Assembly (NCBI GenBank): GCA_004151065.3
Contig: NWUY0304817790.1
Span: 1-22,187 of the forward strand
DNA from: Larix sibirica
Lineage: Eukaryota; Streptophyta; Pinopsida; Pinales; Pinaceae
Direction of reading: 5' to 3'
Length of the DNA stretch: 22,187 nt
Below, in pieces: positions 1-8,600 of this stretch (its first letter is position 1; each line of letters begins with the position of its first letter). The position numbers and the translations under genes were made by a program. Below the pieces are notes generated by a model. It worked only from the letters and a program-made list of their open reading frames with translations. It was not told the DNA's origin and ran no database searches.

Positions 1-240
1 ACAAAGTGTTTTCCCGTTTACTGACGCCTTCGTAGTGGGTAATTCTTTATATATGTAATTACGCTTGAGCTCACAATGCTTATTCTATTATATGTAATTA
101 TGCAAGCACTTTTTACTTACTTACTTACTCACTTAACTTGGGGGATTTATGCTCAGGGCTGCTCATTATTTATATATGTTATTATGCAAGTAACTTTCAC
201 TCACATACTCACTGATCCTCTAATAAGTTCGCTGCTGCTG
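1..240. repeat. Three imperfect direct repeats, T/A-rich
   Basis: A motif like TATATGTAATTATGCAAG followed by CACT/TTAC-rich sequence occurs three times: roughly 41-70 (most diverged), 81-134 and 162-213. The second and third copies share ATTATGCAAG followed by ACTTACTCACT or ACATACTCACT. No reading frame of note crosses the block. The first bases (AAAGTGTTTTCCCG) resemble 8716-8731 (AAAGTGTTTCCCCG), where a TATATATGTAAT tract also follows, so this may be one edge of a repeat shared with that locus. I see the repetition directly; its origin is unknown. Confidence 0.55.
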
Positions 241-1320
241 CTATAGGTCAGATCTCTGAAATCTCTTCACCCCTTGTCCTCCTACGTCGAACAAGCCTTT
301 CCTTAAAGCAGCAGTTTCAAAACCCAGTGCCACCAGCTTGTGATAAGGAACTCATGTTTGTTCAGGGAAGGGGCCATACGTATTATGTATATAAATCATT
401 AGGCTAATGCTTAACCCTTTGATAAGCTTACATATCTACTAGCTTAGTTTATGCAACTATACCAATGCTTTGATTCGATTAGTGGATAGAGCAATTTCCA
501 TAAGATAGATGATGAAGTAACATAAGCAAGGATTCAAGCTTATATAAGATACAAGCTCTTACATAAAACATGGTCTCACATGAAGAGTTAAGAGTGATGT
601 GTCCAAGTAATTAACCATCGTAATGGGGTTAAGTATAGATAGCAAGTGTAATCATAGAGGTTACATCACCATGTGATACTCATGCTTATATCACTGATAG
701 ATATAAGCGTAATCATAGTATTAGATACACCAAGCTAATGGTATACTCATATCTACTGTTCTATTACCATTGAATGTATAGAGCTTTGATATGCTTGTTA
801 TTACTTACGGTTTAATGAAGCTAACTAATCATGATAAGCTTGTAATGTTCGTATATATAATGATAAGGCAAGGGTTTCACATACGATAAGCACTATGATT
901 CCCGTTACTTCACCTTTATCAAGCTCATATGGGATTGTAAGTTACGTATAAGTTCCAAGTTAGAGCTAGAGACCCGTATTGATTAAAGCTAAGGTAATGA
1001 TGCAACTATGATATCACTCATACCAGCTTGTTGTGTTTTCCATATCTCTGCTTAATGGCATTGGTTCTAATGGTAACCTTATATGTAACAATGGTAATCA
1101 AAGTAAGCTCACTCGGCATTACCTATCACAGTTTAAAGCACTAGTATAACCACTTATAAGCTATTAGGTCAAATACGTAAGCATTGATATCCATAATAGA
1201 ACAGTATTTATATTGTAATGAATCTAAGTATATAAGTAACATATGAGCTATATGCCCTTCCATATGTGTGCCCTGTTCATTTACCTCTATTCCATGTCCA
1301 TATAATACGTGAAATACAGG
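241..1320. other. Unidentified A+T-rich intergenic DNA
   Basis: No long open frame or recognisable protein or RNA gene is present on either strand. The stretch is rich in short recurring words such as AAGCTTA, GATAAG and ACATATG, which give it a scrambled-repeat texture. A diverged tandem pair lies at 645-766. I see no remains of the pol gene that would be expected to follow the gag-protease fragment at 1330-1820 if that element were intact in this direction. Confidence 0.5.
645..766. repeat. Diverged 61-bp tandem duplication
   Basis: The words AGTGTAATCATAG at 645 and AGCGTAATCATAG at 706 are exactly 61 bases apart. Each is followed by a related ...TTA...ACACC/ACATCACC and ...ATACTCAT... 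succession. This suggests two copies of a roughly 61-base unit, the second poorly conserved at its 3' end. Confidence 0.45.
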
Positions 1321-1329
1321 ACCATTCAG

Positions 1330-1820
1330 AGGGCTACAACATTCAGAGACCGCGGAGGAAGCTATTTAACAGCGGCCCCCACATTTCATCATCCCTCCAT
1401 TGATTGGCTATCATAATTTGAAAGTTGGGCACTGGGTGGACATAGCAATGGGTTTCTTCAGCCACTCGCCTATTAATACAATTGTGAGTGCTGCCACTGT
1501 CAACCAAGACTACTATTTTGCGGTGCTTGATGTAACCCCGAAGTTGAAAGGTTTGAGGGGCTTAAATACCAGATAAAGCATGAAGAGAAATGAGTGGTTC
1601 TTCTTGATGAACTTCGGCTTTCACTTCTTCTTGCATGGGAGGAGTGTGGTCAGCAGCCTCGAACTCAGGGGTATCTGTCATAATGATGTCTTCGGATTGG
1701 GTAGGAGTGGTCACATCAATTTGAAATCACTTCTGTTCTTTACATTTATGACCAGGAGCATACTTTTTCTCACAATTGTAGCAGAGTCCGTGTCTTTGTC
1801 TATCTGCCATTTATGCTGGA
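1330..1820 (-). pseudogene. Ty3/gypsy gag zinc knuckle plus aspartic protease, fragment
   Basis: Reading the minus strand from 1812 downward, one frame encodes MADRQRHGLCYNCEKKYAPG followed by HKCK. This is a C-x2-C-x4-H-x4-C nucleic-acid-binding knuckle of gag. An acidic linker follows, then VVLVDSGSTHNCINRRVAEE, the DSG active site and flank of a Ty3/gypsy retropepsin, then a stretch ending near MIANQ. The frame runs about 150 codons with only two internal stops, one just after the knuckle and one before the protease (about 1565). Another stop (TAA) sits just before MADR where the family has an acidic codon. A further stop at about 1340 and the loss of similarity beyond it end the fragment. 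Reverse transcriptase, RNase H and integrase are absent downstream. The DSG triad is intact, but no start or full-length protein is possible. Family assignment is firm; the exact lineage is not. Confidence 0.88.
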
Positions 1821-2130
1821 TTCAACCTTTGTACTTAAAAGGGATGAGAAGGGATTGTGCTTGAGGTGAAGAGGAATGCAACTCCTAAATGTTTTCCACT
1901 TTTTCATGATAATTCTCAATAGTTTCAACATTATTTTCATACCAAGCAATGAATTTTTATTGAAAATTAAACCATGCATATATGTCATTTTAATACTCCG
2001 CCTCTCTCTCCTTCCAACAAGATTGACAGATCTATGTTCTTTATTTATTTATCCCATTACCTTATAGAATCTTTCCATATTTTTATTATTATTTTTACTA
2101 ATAACTTAAAGTGAAACCATAAAAACTTTA
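1821..2130. other. A+T-rich DNA, no gene seen
   Basis: This is the gag-proximal side of the minus-strand fragment. The first few tens of bases may still be gag (VQRLNP precedes the stop before MADR), but similarity fades by about 1860. The rest is T-rich on the plus strand, and its short overlapping open frames have no recognisable content. Confidence 0.4.
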
Positions 2131-2540
2131 TGAACTCTTTTTATTTTCCTCCGCAAAATAAACATCCTGGGGAAACCTACCGGGCACTTCCCCTCATTCC
2201 GAGGATGGTACCCAAGGTAACCCGGATTCTTCAAGGCTCAATGCCAGGTCAAACATGGGCTCAAGGCCCGTCAACAACTCATGATAGGTAATATATAATA
2301 AAATGAAAAATCGGCTCACGAAGAGCATACATGTAACAAAGTGGGATTTGAACCTGGGTGGGGAGGACAACAACTTTCCTCACAACCACTCGAGGTAGAC
2401 CCAATTGACAAATTCCTTTATGAACTCAGGATTCATAGTGATTATTTAAGACTAATATCCCAACAAGTTAGTTTGTTTTTTCATTTAGTACTTACAAATT
2501 TGCTCCTTCAAGCCACTTTTGAATCACTTAAATAATAGAT
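2131..2540. other. Unidentified G+C-richer segment with tRNA-like box
   Basis: Base composition changes sharply from the flanks (CCGGGCACTTCCCC, GGCCCGTCAACAAC), suggesting an inserted piece of different origin. On the minus strand GGTTCAAATCCCAC (2342-2355) resembles a tRNA T-arm, but the flanking bases do not pair into a 5-bp T stem and no anticodon arm or acceptor is evident. A 64-codon plus-strand frame (2341-2535) has no recognisable motif. A nuclear short repeat is one possibility; I cannot name it. Confidence 0.3.
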
Positions 2541-2780
2541 TATGCTAGACATGCTTCCCACAAGTAAATTATGCTAGCAAAATCAATAGTTTTGGAAGGA
2601 TGTCTTTGACAAGTCGTTTTGGATATTGCTCAGAGGTCTATTATATAATATATAAAATCGAAGCCAATGATCCCTTTTGAAAATGACATTGGTTTCACTT
2701 AAATATGAGTTATCTATCTAAAGTTATGGCATCTACAAGAACACCACTTGAATAGCCCCAAGCAAGGGGTTGAAACCTTC

Positions 2781-2792
2781 GCTCTGACACTA
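2781..2792 (-). promoter_or_regulatory. Probable retrotransposon primer-binding site (tRNA-iMet type)
   Basis: The minus strand reads TAGTGTCAGAGC, matching 10 of 12 bases of TGGTATCAGAGC. That sequence is the primer-binding site complementary to the 3' end of plant initiator tRNA-Met, used by many plant LTR retrotransposons. It lies 2 bases from the CA end of the LTR at 2795-3312, the spacing expected for such elements. Confidence 0.6.
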
Positions 2793-2794
2793 GT

Positions 2795-3312
2795 TGTAGA
2801 GGGTCTCTCAAGTGCAACAATAAAACAACTAGTGATATTATTTGCAGACAACTGATATAATATAAATAATAGGAAGAACTATAGTGCAAATAAAGCCCAA
2901 AATAATATAAATGAATAATAAGATAGATTGACCACATGCCCAAATGAAATATTAGATACATTCAACATAAGTACTTTGGCGTAAAGGATATAGGCACCTA
3001 CACACCCAAGTGGATTGAACATGTAAATTCCAATTGTTTAAAGGCTCCAAGAAGATCTCTATTATGATATAAAAGTATATTTCATTAATTGAAAGATAGA
3101 TTGGTTACAAAGAGCGGGAAACCCCTATCTAGATGAAGGAGAGAGACCCTAACATGAGGCCCAAGTTACCGTTAATAGGTAATTAGGCCCTTATTTAGCA
3201 CGACTAATATTAATTAATTAATAGGTCTACTTTAGGCCCTTATTACTTAATGACCTTGTATCATTATTGAGATATACCGGTGTAAAAAACCTAAGACCAC
3301 AACATTATTACA
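2795..3312 (-). mobile_element. Probable LTR of an LTR retrotransposon
   Basis: In minus-strand orientation the segment starts TGTAATAATG at 3312 and ends CTCTACA at 2795, giving TG...CA termini with short TGTA/TACA inverted ends, about 518 bp in all. The primer-binding site follows 2 bases beyond the CA end. Inside, the minus strand has CTCTCTCCTTCATCTAG, GGGGTTTCCCGCTCTTTGTAACC and AATTAATGAAATATAC (about 3070-3145), a layout typical of the R/U5 part of plant LTRs. The matching second LTR is not visible, and gag is not recognisable below 2780, so this is a truncated 5' end. Copia or gypsy origin cannot be decided from the LTR alone. Confidence 0.6.
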
Positions 3313-3472
3313 AAAGGAAGAAACTAACATACAAAAAAACTAATGTACATAGATTTGACTTGTATGATGAAAATTTTGTGTTTAGGTACAAATAGAGGGA
3401 AGCTTCTCATCTCATGTTATTTGACGATGGTGTATGGACCAAAGGGCTTTATAAAAGTGACTAATAAACCTA

Positions 3473-3516
3473 GAGTTACATTTATAAATAAAAAGAGTTA
3501 CATTTAGAAATAAAAA
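3473..3516. repeat. 22-bp tandem duplication
   Basis: GAGTTACATTTATAAATAAA plus AA (3473-3494) is followed directly by the same 22 bases with T to G at the twelfth position (3495-3516). Recent slippage or duplication is the simplest explanation. Confidence 0.7.
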
Positions 3517-3527
3517 AAGTTAGTAAG

Positions 3528-3551
3528 CCCGTATGGGGGGGATCATACGGG
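3528..3551. repeat. Short perfect hairpin, 8-bp stem
   Basis: CCCGTATG and CATACGGG pair perfectly around the loop GGGGGGAT. There is no T-run to suggest a terminator and no gene beside it. Function unknown. Confidence 0.5.
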
Positions 3552-3729
3552 TCAAAATAAGAGTTGGGCAACTTTAGGGAATGTAATGGACGCCCACACA
3601 TGGGATTACAAAAGTCATCTTAGGAAACTGATTGACTATAGCAATGCCATGATAATGTTGATGCTTAATGGGCCCTTTAAGGAAATGCAAGTGGAGTGCT
3701 ATAAGAGTTTTTTATTGAAAAATTTCTAT

Positions 3730-5115
3730 TGTATTTTTATAGTGTGCTTCCCAAATAAGTATATGTGAGGGTATAAGTTTAAAGTATAATTGTCCAAGTT
3801 TGCATAAGAGGGTGCCTTTAATAATATGAACCGTATTGCCCTTAGAAAAGGGCGCCAAATTAGTGCAAAGTTGGTGTTGGTTAGATATGGTGTTGACCAA
3901 CTTTCTGAGTAATATCCCCTATTGTTCAAGATGATTGGGAGTGTCAATGTTAGAGGTCTATTGAGTAGTTTGCTACCTTATTGTTGGGGCCTTTCTTATG
4001 CTTGATAACTAAGTGAAATTGTTGCAGGAAGGCCATCCATTTCATATTTCTACAGTTCTCCAATTTTCCCTTAGTTTGTAGTAATCACAAAGGCTTCTCA
4101 GCAAAGTGAAGGATATCCTTGAGTATTTCTTATTTCAAATCTCAAATTACTGGCAAAATTGCATATAACTAGCTCCTTCTCATATAACTAATAGCATTGC
4201 TTTGCATCATTTCATTTTTGAGAATTGTAGGCAATGGGATGGCCCTGTTGTGTAGAAACATCTCCCATCATGTACTCTGAGGCATGATTCTCAATCTTAA
4301 ACATCTGATTTGAGGTTGTGGATGGCTAAGATGGGTGCTAAACTAAGTTGTTTTTCCAAATATTAAAATGCTTGATGTTATTGTGTTATCCATAAGAAGA
4401 TTAACTTATTTCTACCATTCTTCAGAGTATGCTAGGGGGCCAAGTGACCGGATATAATGAAATAACAACTCTTTTGGGAAGTCGGCAAGATTAAGGAAGT
4501 AATAGAACTCTAAGTCTTGCGGCGGAGGCCCATATAAAATGACCTATATCTTCTCTAGGTTTACATATACACCTGCATCAATTTGAAAACCAAGGTATTT
4601 AATATTATCCATAGTAAACAAACACTTGCCAAGGTGAGTTTAGAGCTTGTATTGTAATAGTTTATATAAAACCTACCGAAGGTGTTATAGATTTATTTCT
4701 AGGTATTACTATAAAAAAGACTGTCCTTGAGGAAAGGCTTGCTTGACCAAAGGGAGGGCAAGGTATACCACCATAAATTTTTCCATAAATGGTCAAGGGT
4801 TTCTTCATTAAATGCATCATGTTGTTGGTGCATTATTTGAGCTTTATTGGGCACGACAATATAGTAATAAAAACCTTTTATTGTCTTAAATGTTTTCTTC
4901 TAAGTGTCTTAAGGCAATATGGGGCTTTATGATACCTTGTCTTAAGGTCAATCTTAATGAAGTATTTTTACCCGTTGGTCCAAGAGTTCATCAATTATAA
5001 GAAGTGGGAGTGATTCTTCATTGTTATCTTGTCAAGGCTCTGTAGTCAATGTAGAGTTGGCAAGAGTGATCTTTCTCCATAGCTAAAACAATTGGGTACC
5101 ACATCACATGTAGAT
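3730..5115 (-). pseudogene. Decayed Ty3/gypsy pol: reverse transcriptase and RNase H
   Basis: Read on the minus strand, conserved pol blocks appear in the right order but in shifting frames. QLYIDYRAL (about 5030-5060) matches the reverse transcriptase IDYRALN block. LPLLIIDELLDQ and then KYFIKIDLKTRYH (about 4930-5015) match the PLPLIDELLDQ and KIDLRSGYHQ blocks. KFMVVYLALP (about 4750-4780) sits where KFVVVYLDDI is expected, so the catalytic YxDD aspartates are lost. NIKYLGFQIDAGVYV (about 4570-4610) follows. The end of RNase H and its linker is well kept at 3968-4058: MKWMAFLQQFHLVIKHKKGP then NNKVAN. Stops and frameshifts occur about every 20-40 codons. Protease and integrase are not identifiable; 5115-5760 may hold scrambled protease-side sequence. 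It is older-looking than the 9795-15069 element. Confidence 0.82.
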
Positions 5116-5760
5116 GATTTAGGTTGGTTGTGGACATCAATCAACTCCTTACATGTCACATGATCTTGTCGTTCTCCCACAAAGATCGTCTATAAAGCAG
5201 ACCATTTAGTATAGGTTATCCTGTAGCAACTTCTATGGAATTTAGAACTGGGTAGTGTGTCGGGACGCCTAACAATTCTTTAAAAACGTCCTAAAACTGC
5301 CGTTAGAGAAGCGTGTAAAGCTGCTTTTATGCACTAAACATACTAATAGACGACTTATGCGTAATATAAACAGTATTATTCTCCTTGGATTCAAGCATGA
5401 TCATGATAATTCCAAACTTACATAAAATTGAAACGAGCTTTTTACATCGTTGTGCCAATAAAGTTGTGGGAATTGTCTATGAGAGGATACTCCAAGGTGT
5501 TATATTTTAACCAACTTTTAGCAACCAATGTTGAGATCAGAGTTCATAAACTCCATACCTATTGGGATTGCCAACTGAGCAAGATGTAACACATTTGTGA
5601 AGGTGTCACATTGCACCGTTGAATGACTCAAATTCCCCTTGGTGAAGTCATCCAAGGAGTGTGTTGAGGATGTGGCATTGTTACAAAGTAATTATTTTAT
5701 TGTGTTGGTGGCTATGATGTTATTTTTACTTCCACTACTAAGAATGACATGTAGACACCG
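5116..5760 (-). other. Possible upstream part of the decayed gypsy pol
   Basis: This stretch lies directly upstream (minus strand) of the reverse transcriptase remnant, where protease and the N-terminal part of reverse transcriptase should be. I could not find the DSG/DTG active site or another firm block. Translations show many stops. It is annotated by position only. Confidence 0.3.
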
Positions 5761-6463
5761 ACTTTGAACCCAATAACTTGTGTGAAAGGGTTTTTCTTTA
5801 TCCCCTACTATGTTGGCCAATGTATAATGCTGTTGTGTTCTGGCATTCCGACATATAATCATCTATGGTTTTATATGAGTCATATCTTTACTATGGTCTT
5901 AAGTGACTTGAATGAGCAAGGATTTTAGAGTATTACCCTCATCGGTAGAGTGTAAAGGTGGCGTATGAAAGGCAAGACCTATTGTACCTCTCCAGGTGGC
6001 AAAAAGGCTACTGAAGGGGTGGGTCAACAGTTGGAACTGGAACTTACTAAGATACTGGTGGTGAAGCCACTGGATCAATAGGTTCAACTGCTTATGGTGG
6101 TGTTGCTATCGAAACTCTAGGTCAATTCGGTAAACTTCAATGGGATCTGCTGCTATCGAAGTATCTACCTCTGTCCTTGCGGGTTATGCATCTGGATCTT
6201 TCAATTGGTAACCCGGATCAGCAATGGTTATAAAATTGAAAGGAATGCTCTAGCTAACAAGACGCTTCTGAGACTCGGCCAACTGCTACTGGTGCTTATG
6301 GTTATAGATCAACCTCGTGAGCTGGCTGTAATGAACAAAGCCTCCGATGCATGCGTTCTGGGTGTATCTGTTGCTTACCTACTCTATATATGTTATTTGT
6401 TGCCTACCGACTAACCTCCCATACATACCCCCTTCTATTAGCGCTATACTAAAATATATCGAA
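5761..6463. other. Unidentified DNA with Gly/Ala/Thr/Tyr-type codons
   Basis: No gene is recognised. On the plus strand between about 6010 and 6310, short frames read as Gly/Thr/Ser/Tyr-rich segments (VGTGTY, GSIGSTAYGG, TATGAYGY) broken by stops and frame changes. The word CTACTGGTGCTTATGG (6287-6302) recurs in inverted orientation at about 20116-20131, inside another Gly/Ala/Tyr-rich locus. These may be two fragments of one low-complexity coding sequence, or simply related repeats. The 69- and 60-codon frames at 6205-6529 show no recognisable domain. Confidence 0.3.
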
Positions 6464-6529
6464 GTGTTCGTACGGTTTCGTAGCAGTGTTCGTACACTTT
6501 TGGGGAAATGTTCGCACGGTTATTCATGA
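6464..6529. repeat. 22-bp minisatellite, three copies
   Basis: GTGTTCGTACGG (6464), GTGTTCGTACAC (6486) and ATGTTCGCACGG (6508) are spaced exactly 22 bases apart. Each is followed by a T- and G-rich remainder (TTTCGTAGCA, TTTTGGGGAA, TTATTCATGA). The leading 9-12 bases are conserved and the rest is diverged, which could mean selection on the head or chance decay. Confidence 0.65.
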
Positions 6530-7145
6530 TCTCCAGCTCCGATATATCTGTTCTAATCCCATATCCTTACCCATATTTTGACCCATCAACATCATAAATA
6601 GGGGTGGCTTGAGTGGTAAAAGCATATCCACCAGTTTTATAGCTTGTCCCAGCTTCCCTTCGTACGATTTCATTTCCGGATCCAGAGCCAGGTGATTCAA
6701 TCGACTCGAAACATGACCCCGCAACAAAGGTAGGAGTAAAGATAGATCGACAGTGGGAATGGAAATGGCCCCCATCTTAGGCGTTTTACACTTTACTGAT
6801 TACCTATTCATTATAAGTTCTCTCTGTGTACGGTTAGCCCGCGGAAATAAAGTCATCTATCCATTGCTGGGAGGGTGTAAGCCGAGCTCCCGGACCTTCG
6901 CTTAACTCCTAGAAGCATCATGTATAACCTTTGCTATTACTCTAAGCTATCGGCATAACCTGAGTCTCCTATTCGCTTACAGTTCACGCTATGCGGTCCA
7001 TGAATCTCTTCTTGCGGCGCAGTGAATGCCTTTGCCTTAACAACGGCTGGTGAGACTGGATTTGAAATGAATGGATTTGGAACTCCAACTCGATCTGCCA
7101 CAAGCTTTTGATCTCTATATGGAACTGGTGGCCATCAATAGGACC
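6530..7145. other. Unidentified segment, protein-like minus frames
   Basis: Two minus-strand frames look somewhat protein-like but are not recognised. One is an 83-codon frame (6524-6775). A competing frame over the same bases reads SGSGSGNEIVRREAGTSYKT then GGYAFTTQ. From about 7130 to 6950 another minus frame stays open for about 60 codons (VADRVGVPNPFISNPVSPAV...). They lie downstream of the gag-like frame at 7146-7358 in the same orientation and could be decayed parts of one element. No motif proves this. Confidence 0.25.
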
Positions 7146-7358
7146 CTAAAGTTTGAAAAAGCGTGTCTGCAACCAGAGAGATAGATCTAACACTACAACC
7201 CAATGCTTCAACACAACCTGTTCTTCGATTTTACCCATAAAGCTCATAGCATCCGTCGTACCATCAAACCTCGATGGATCTTTCACCTCAGTGCCTATCC
7301 ACCTGCATACCTGCAGAGCCGTGCACCACTGAATGGACTTCTCATAATCCTCGTTCTG
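7146..7358 (-). pseudogene. Possible gag-like open frame fragment
   Basis: A minus-strand frame stays open for 70 codons between a TGA at 7359-7361 and a TAG at 7146-7148. It contains EVKDPSRFDGTTDAMSFMGK and IEEQVVLKHW. The pattern of basic/Pro followed by FDGxxD and then a helical Trp-containing segment recalls the start of plant retrotransposon gag domains (PxFDGxxDPxxWL). Beyond the stop the frame continues about 50 codons to 6996 (GPIDGHQFHIEIKSLWQIEL...). There is no start codon upstream and no flanking gag, protease or pol. This is a suggestion from motif resemblance, not a firm call. Confidence 0.33.
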
Positions 7359-7737
7359 TCACCTGGTAAAAAGCAGTTTTGGAGTCTGTTCCAAAAGAAC
7401 ATACACTGCGCCAACTAAACTCGCCATCTGTGGTAGGGTTAATGTAATTATCCTGTTGTCCAACGGTAAGATTGTAAAGCTAATCCCAGGCACTCTCATT
7501 CATAACCTATTCCACTGGCTCGACAAATCGCTCACGCTCACCTAGTGTTGGGTCTAGCAGCTGAACAACTCAGTTGCGCTCCCTCTCAAATGACATCCAC
7601 TACTTGAAAATTAAGTATAGCATAATTATCCACCGGGTTCGAGAAGTTGCATTTCTATTTAAGGAACTAGCTAAAATAGCTTAGCGGAGTAACTTGCTTT
7701 TCTGCATCGTAATTACGTATATAAAATCTAGGAAGCA
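7359..7737. other. No gene recognised
   Basis: Both strands carry only short frames without recognisable motifs. AGCATCCGTCGTA just outside this stretch (7248-7260) recurs exactly at 19764-19776, another sign of dispersed short repeats. Confidence 0.4.
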
Positions 7738-8600
7738 TGCCATCCCGGATAAGAGCTGTACCCACAAAGCATTAATCAAGTGGTGTATAGGGCAACCAGG
7801 TCTTAAGGGCAAGTAGTTAGGAATGAAGCTAAGGGGGAAGGGTAAGTTTGTTTAATGCCGTGCTTCTAAAGAGAAGGTCTAGTGCAGTCCCACGCAACTA
7901 AGCTTAATAAAAAGTGAGGGCTAACAGGTCTAAATCATATGGTAGGTAACTATCAGGTGGAGGCAGTAAATAAAAGGGAAGGTAGGTCTCCGCAGCAGTT
8001 CTAATTGAATCATCGTATTGGCAAGGCTCGGCCGGACTAGAATCTAATACGTGATACCTATAATACTTCATAAGGGGTAGTAGGATAAAGGTGCGCGAGC
8101 AAGAGTGCAAAGAGAAATTCATAAGTTTTTATTGAAGTCCTAATGCTGTATCGAAGCTAAGATAAGGGGCGTATATGTAAGAAGAGGAGTTTTCAGGACT
8201 CTATCCAGTGATGGAAAAAAGTGTGGGTGGGCTATTATAATGGATCCAATGGGTTGTCCGGGTTCATAAGCCTGGCCCTATTAAGAATATAAGATATCTA
8301 GATACCCACTAAGGATTCCAGAAGCAAGTGGTATAAGGAGTTCTGAAGGTGGTAGGTAAAAGATAAGGTGGGCTGCATAGTAAATGCGAAGTAGGCTTTA
8401 TAAAGTCAAATAAAAAAAATATGTTCTGCCCACGCATCCAAGCAAGCCCGTGAATATAAAAGGTTCAGGTCTGTGAGCTGGCCGTCCGGTATATAAAGGG
8501 TTGGTAAATCGAAAGGTGGTTGGTAGCAAGCAAGGGACTAACATAACGTAGGCATATAACTAAAGGTCCTAGCAATGCTATCTTCATTCATAACAAGTAT
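7738..8600. repeat. Cluster of dispersed-repeat copies
   Basis: Several diverged copies of a short repeat lie here. The clearest (7938-8053) contains AAAAGGGAAGGTAGG, CAGCAGTTCTAATTGAATCA and GGCAAGGCTCGGCCGG. It matches 22088-22187 in direct orientation and 18224-18318 in inverted orientation. Partial copies lie at 8312-8370 (GAAGCAAGTG...TCTGAAGGTGGTAGGTA, like 21846-21894) and 8512-8580 (AAGGTGGTTGGTAGCAAGCA...TCCTAGCAAT, like 21879-21938). The 72-codon minus frame at 7904-8122 runs across the main copy and is probably incidental to it. Confidence 0.6.

Larger units (their letters stand above)
3301..3725. other. A+T-rich DNA with small tandem repeat and hairpin
   Basis: No gene is recognised. 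A perfect 22-base unit beginning GAGTTACATTTATAAATA at 3473 recurs with one change at 3495. Just beyond, CCCGTATG (3528-3535) and CATACGGG (3544-3551) form a perfect 8-bp stem with a G-rich 8-base loop. The 60-codon plus-strand frame at 3586-3768 shows no recognisable motif and partly overlaps the antisense of the pol remnant beyond 3730. Confidence 0.45.

Noticed and set aside
2342-2358. Possible tRNA gene (T-arm-like GGTTCAAATCCCAC on the minus strand)
   Set aside because: The bases around TTCAAAT do not form a 5-bp T stem, and no anticodon stem-loop, D-arm or acceptor stem could be built upstream on that strand.
6464-6480. Group II intron domain V (CGTACGGTT)
   Set aside because: The preceding bases lack the GAGC start, the GAAA tetraloop and a complementary 5' arm; the word belongs to a 22-bp tandem repeat.
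7442-7475. tRNA D-arm-like sequence (TGTCCAACGGTAAGAT)
   Set aside because: No matching acceptor, anticodon or T-arm follows within 90 bases.
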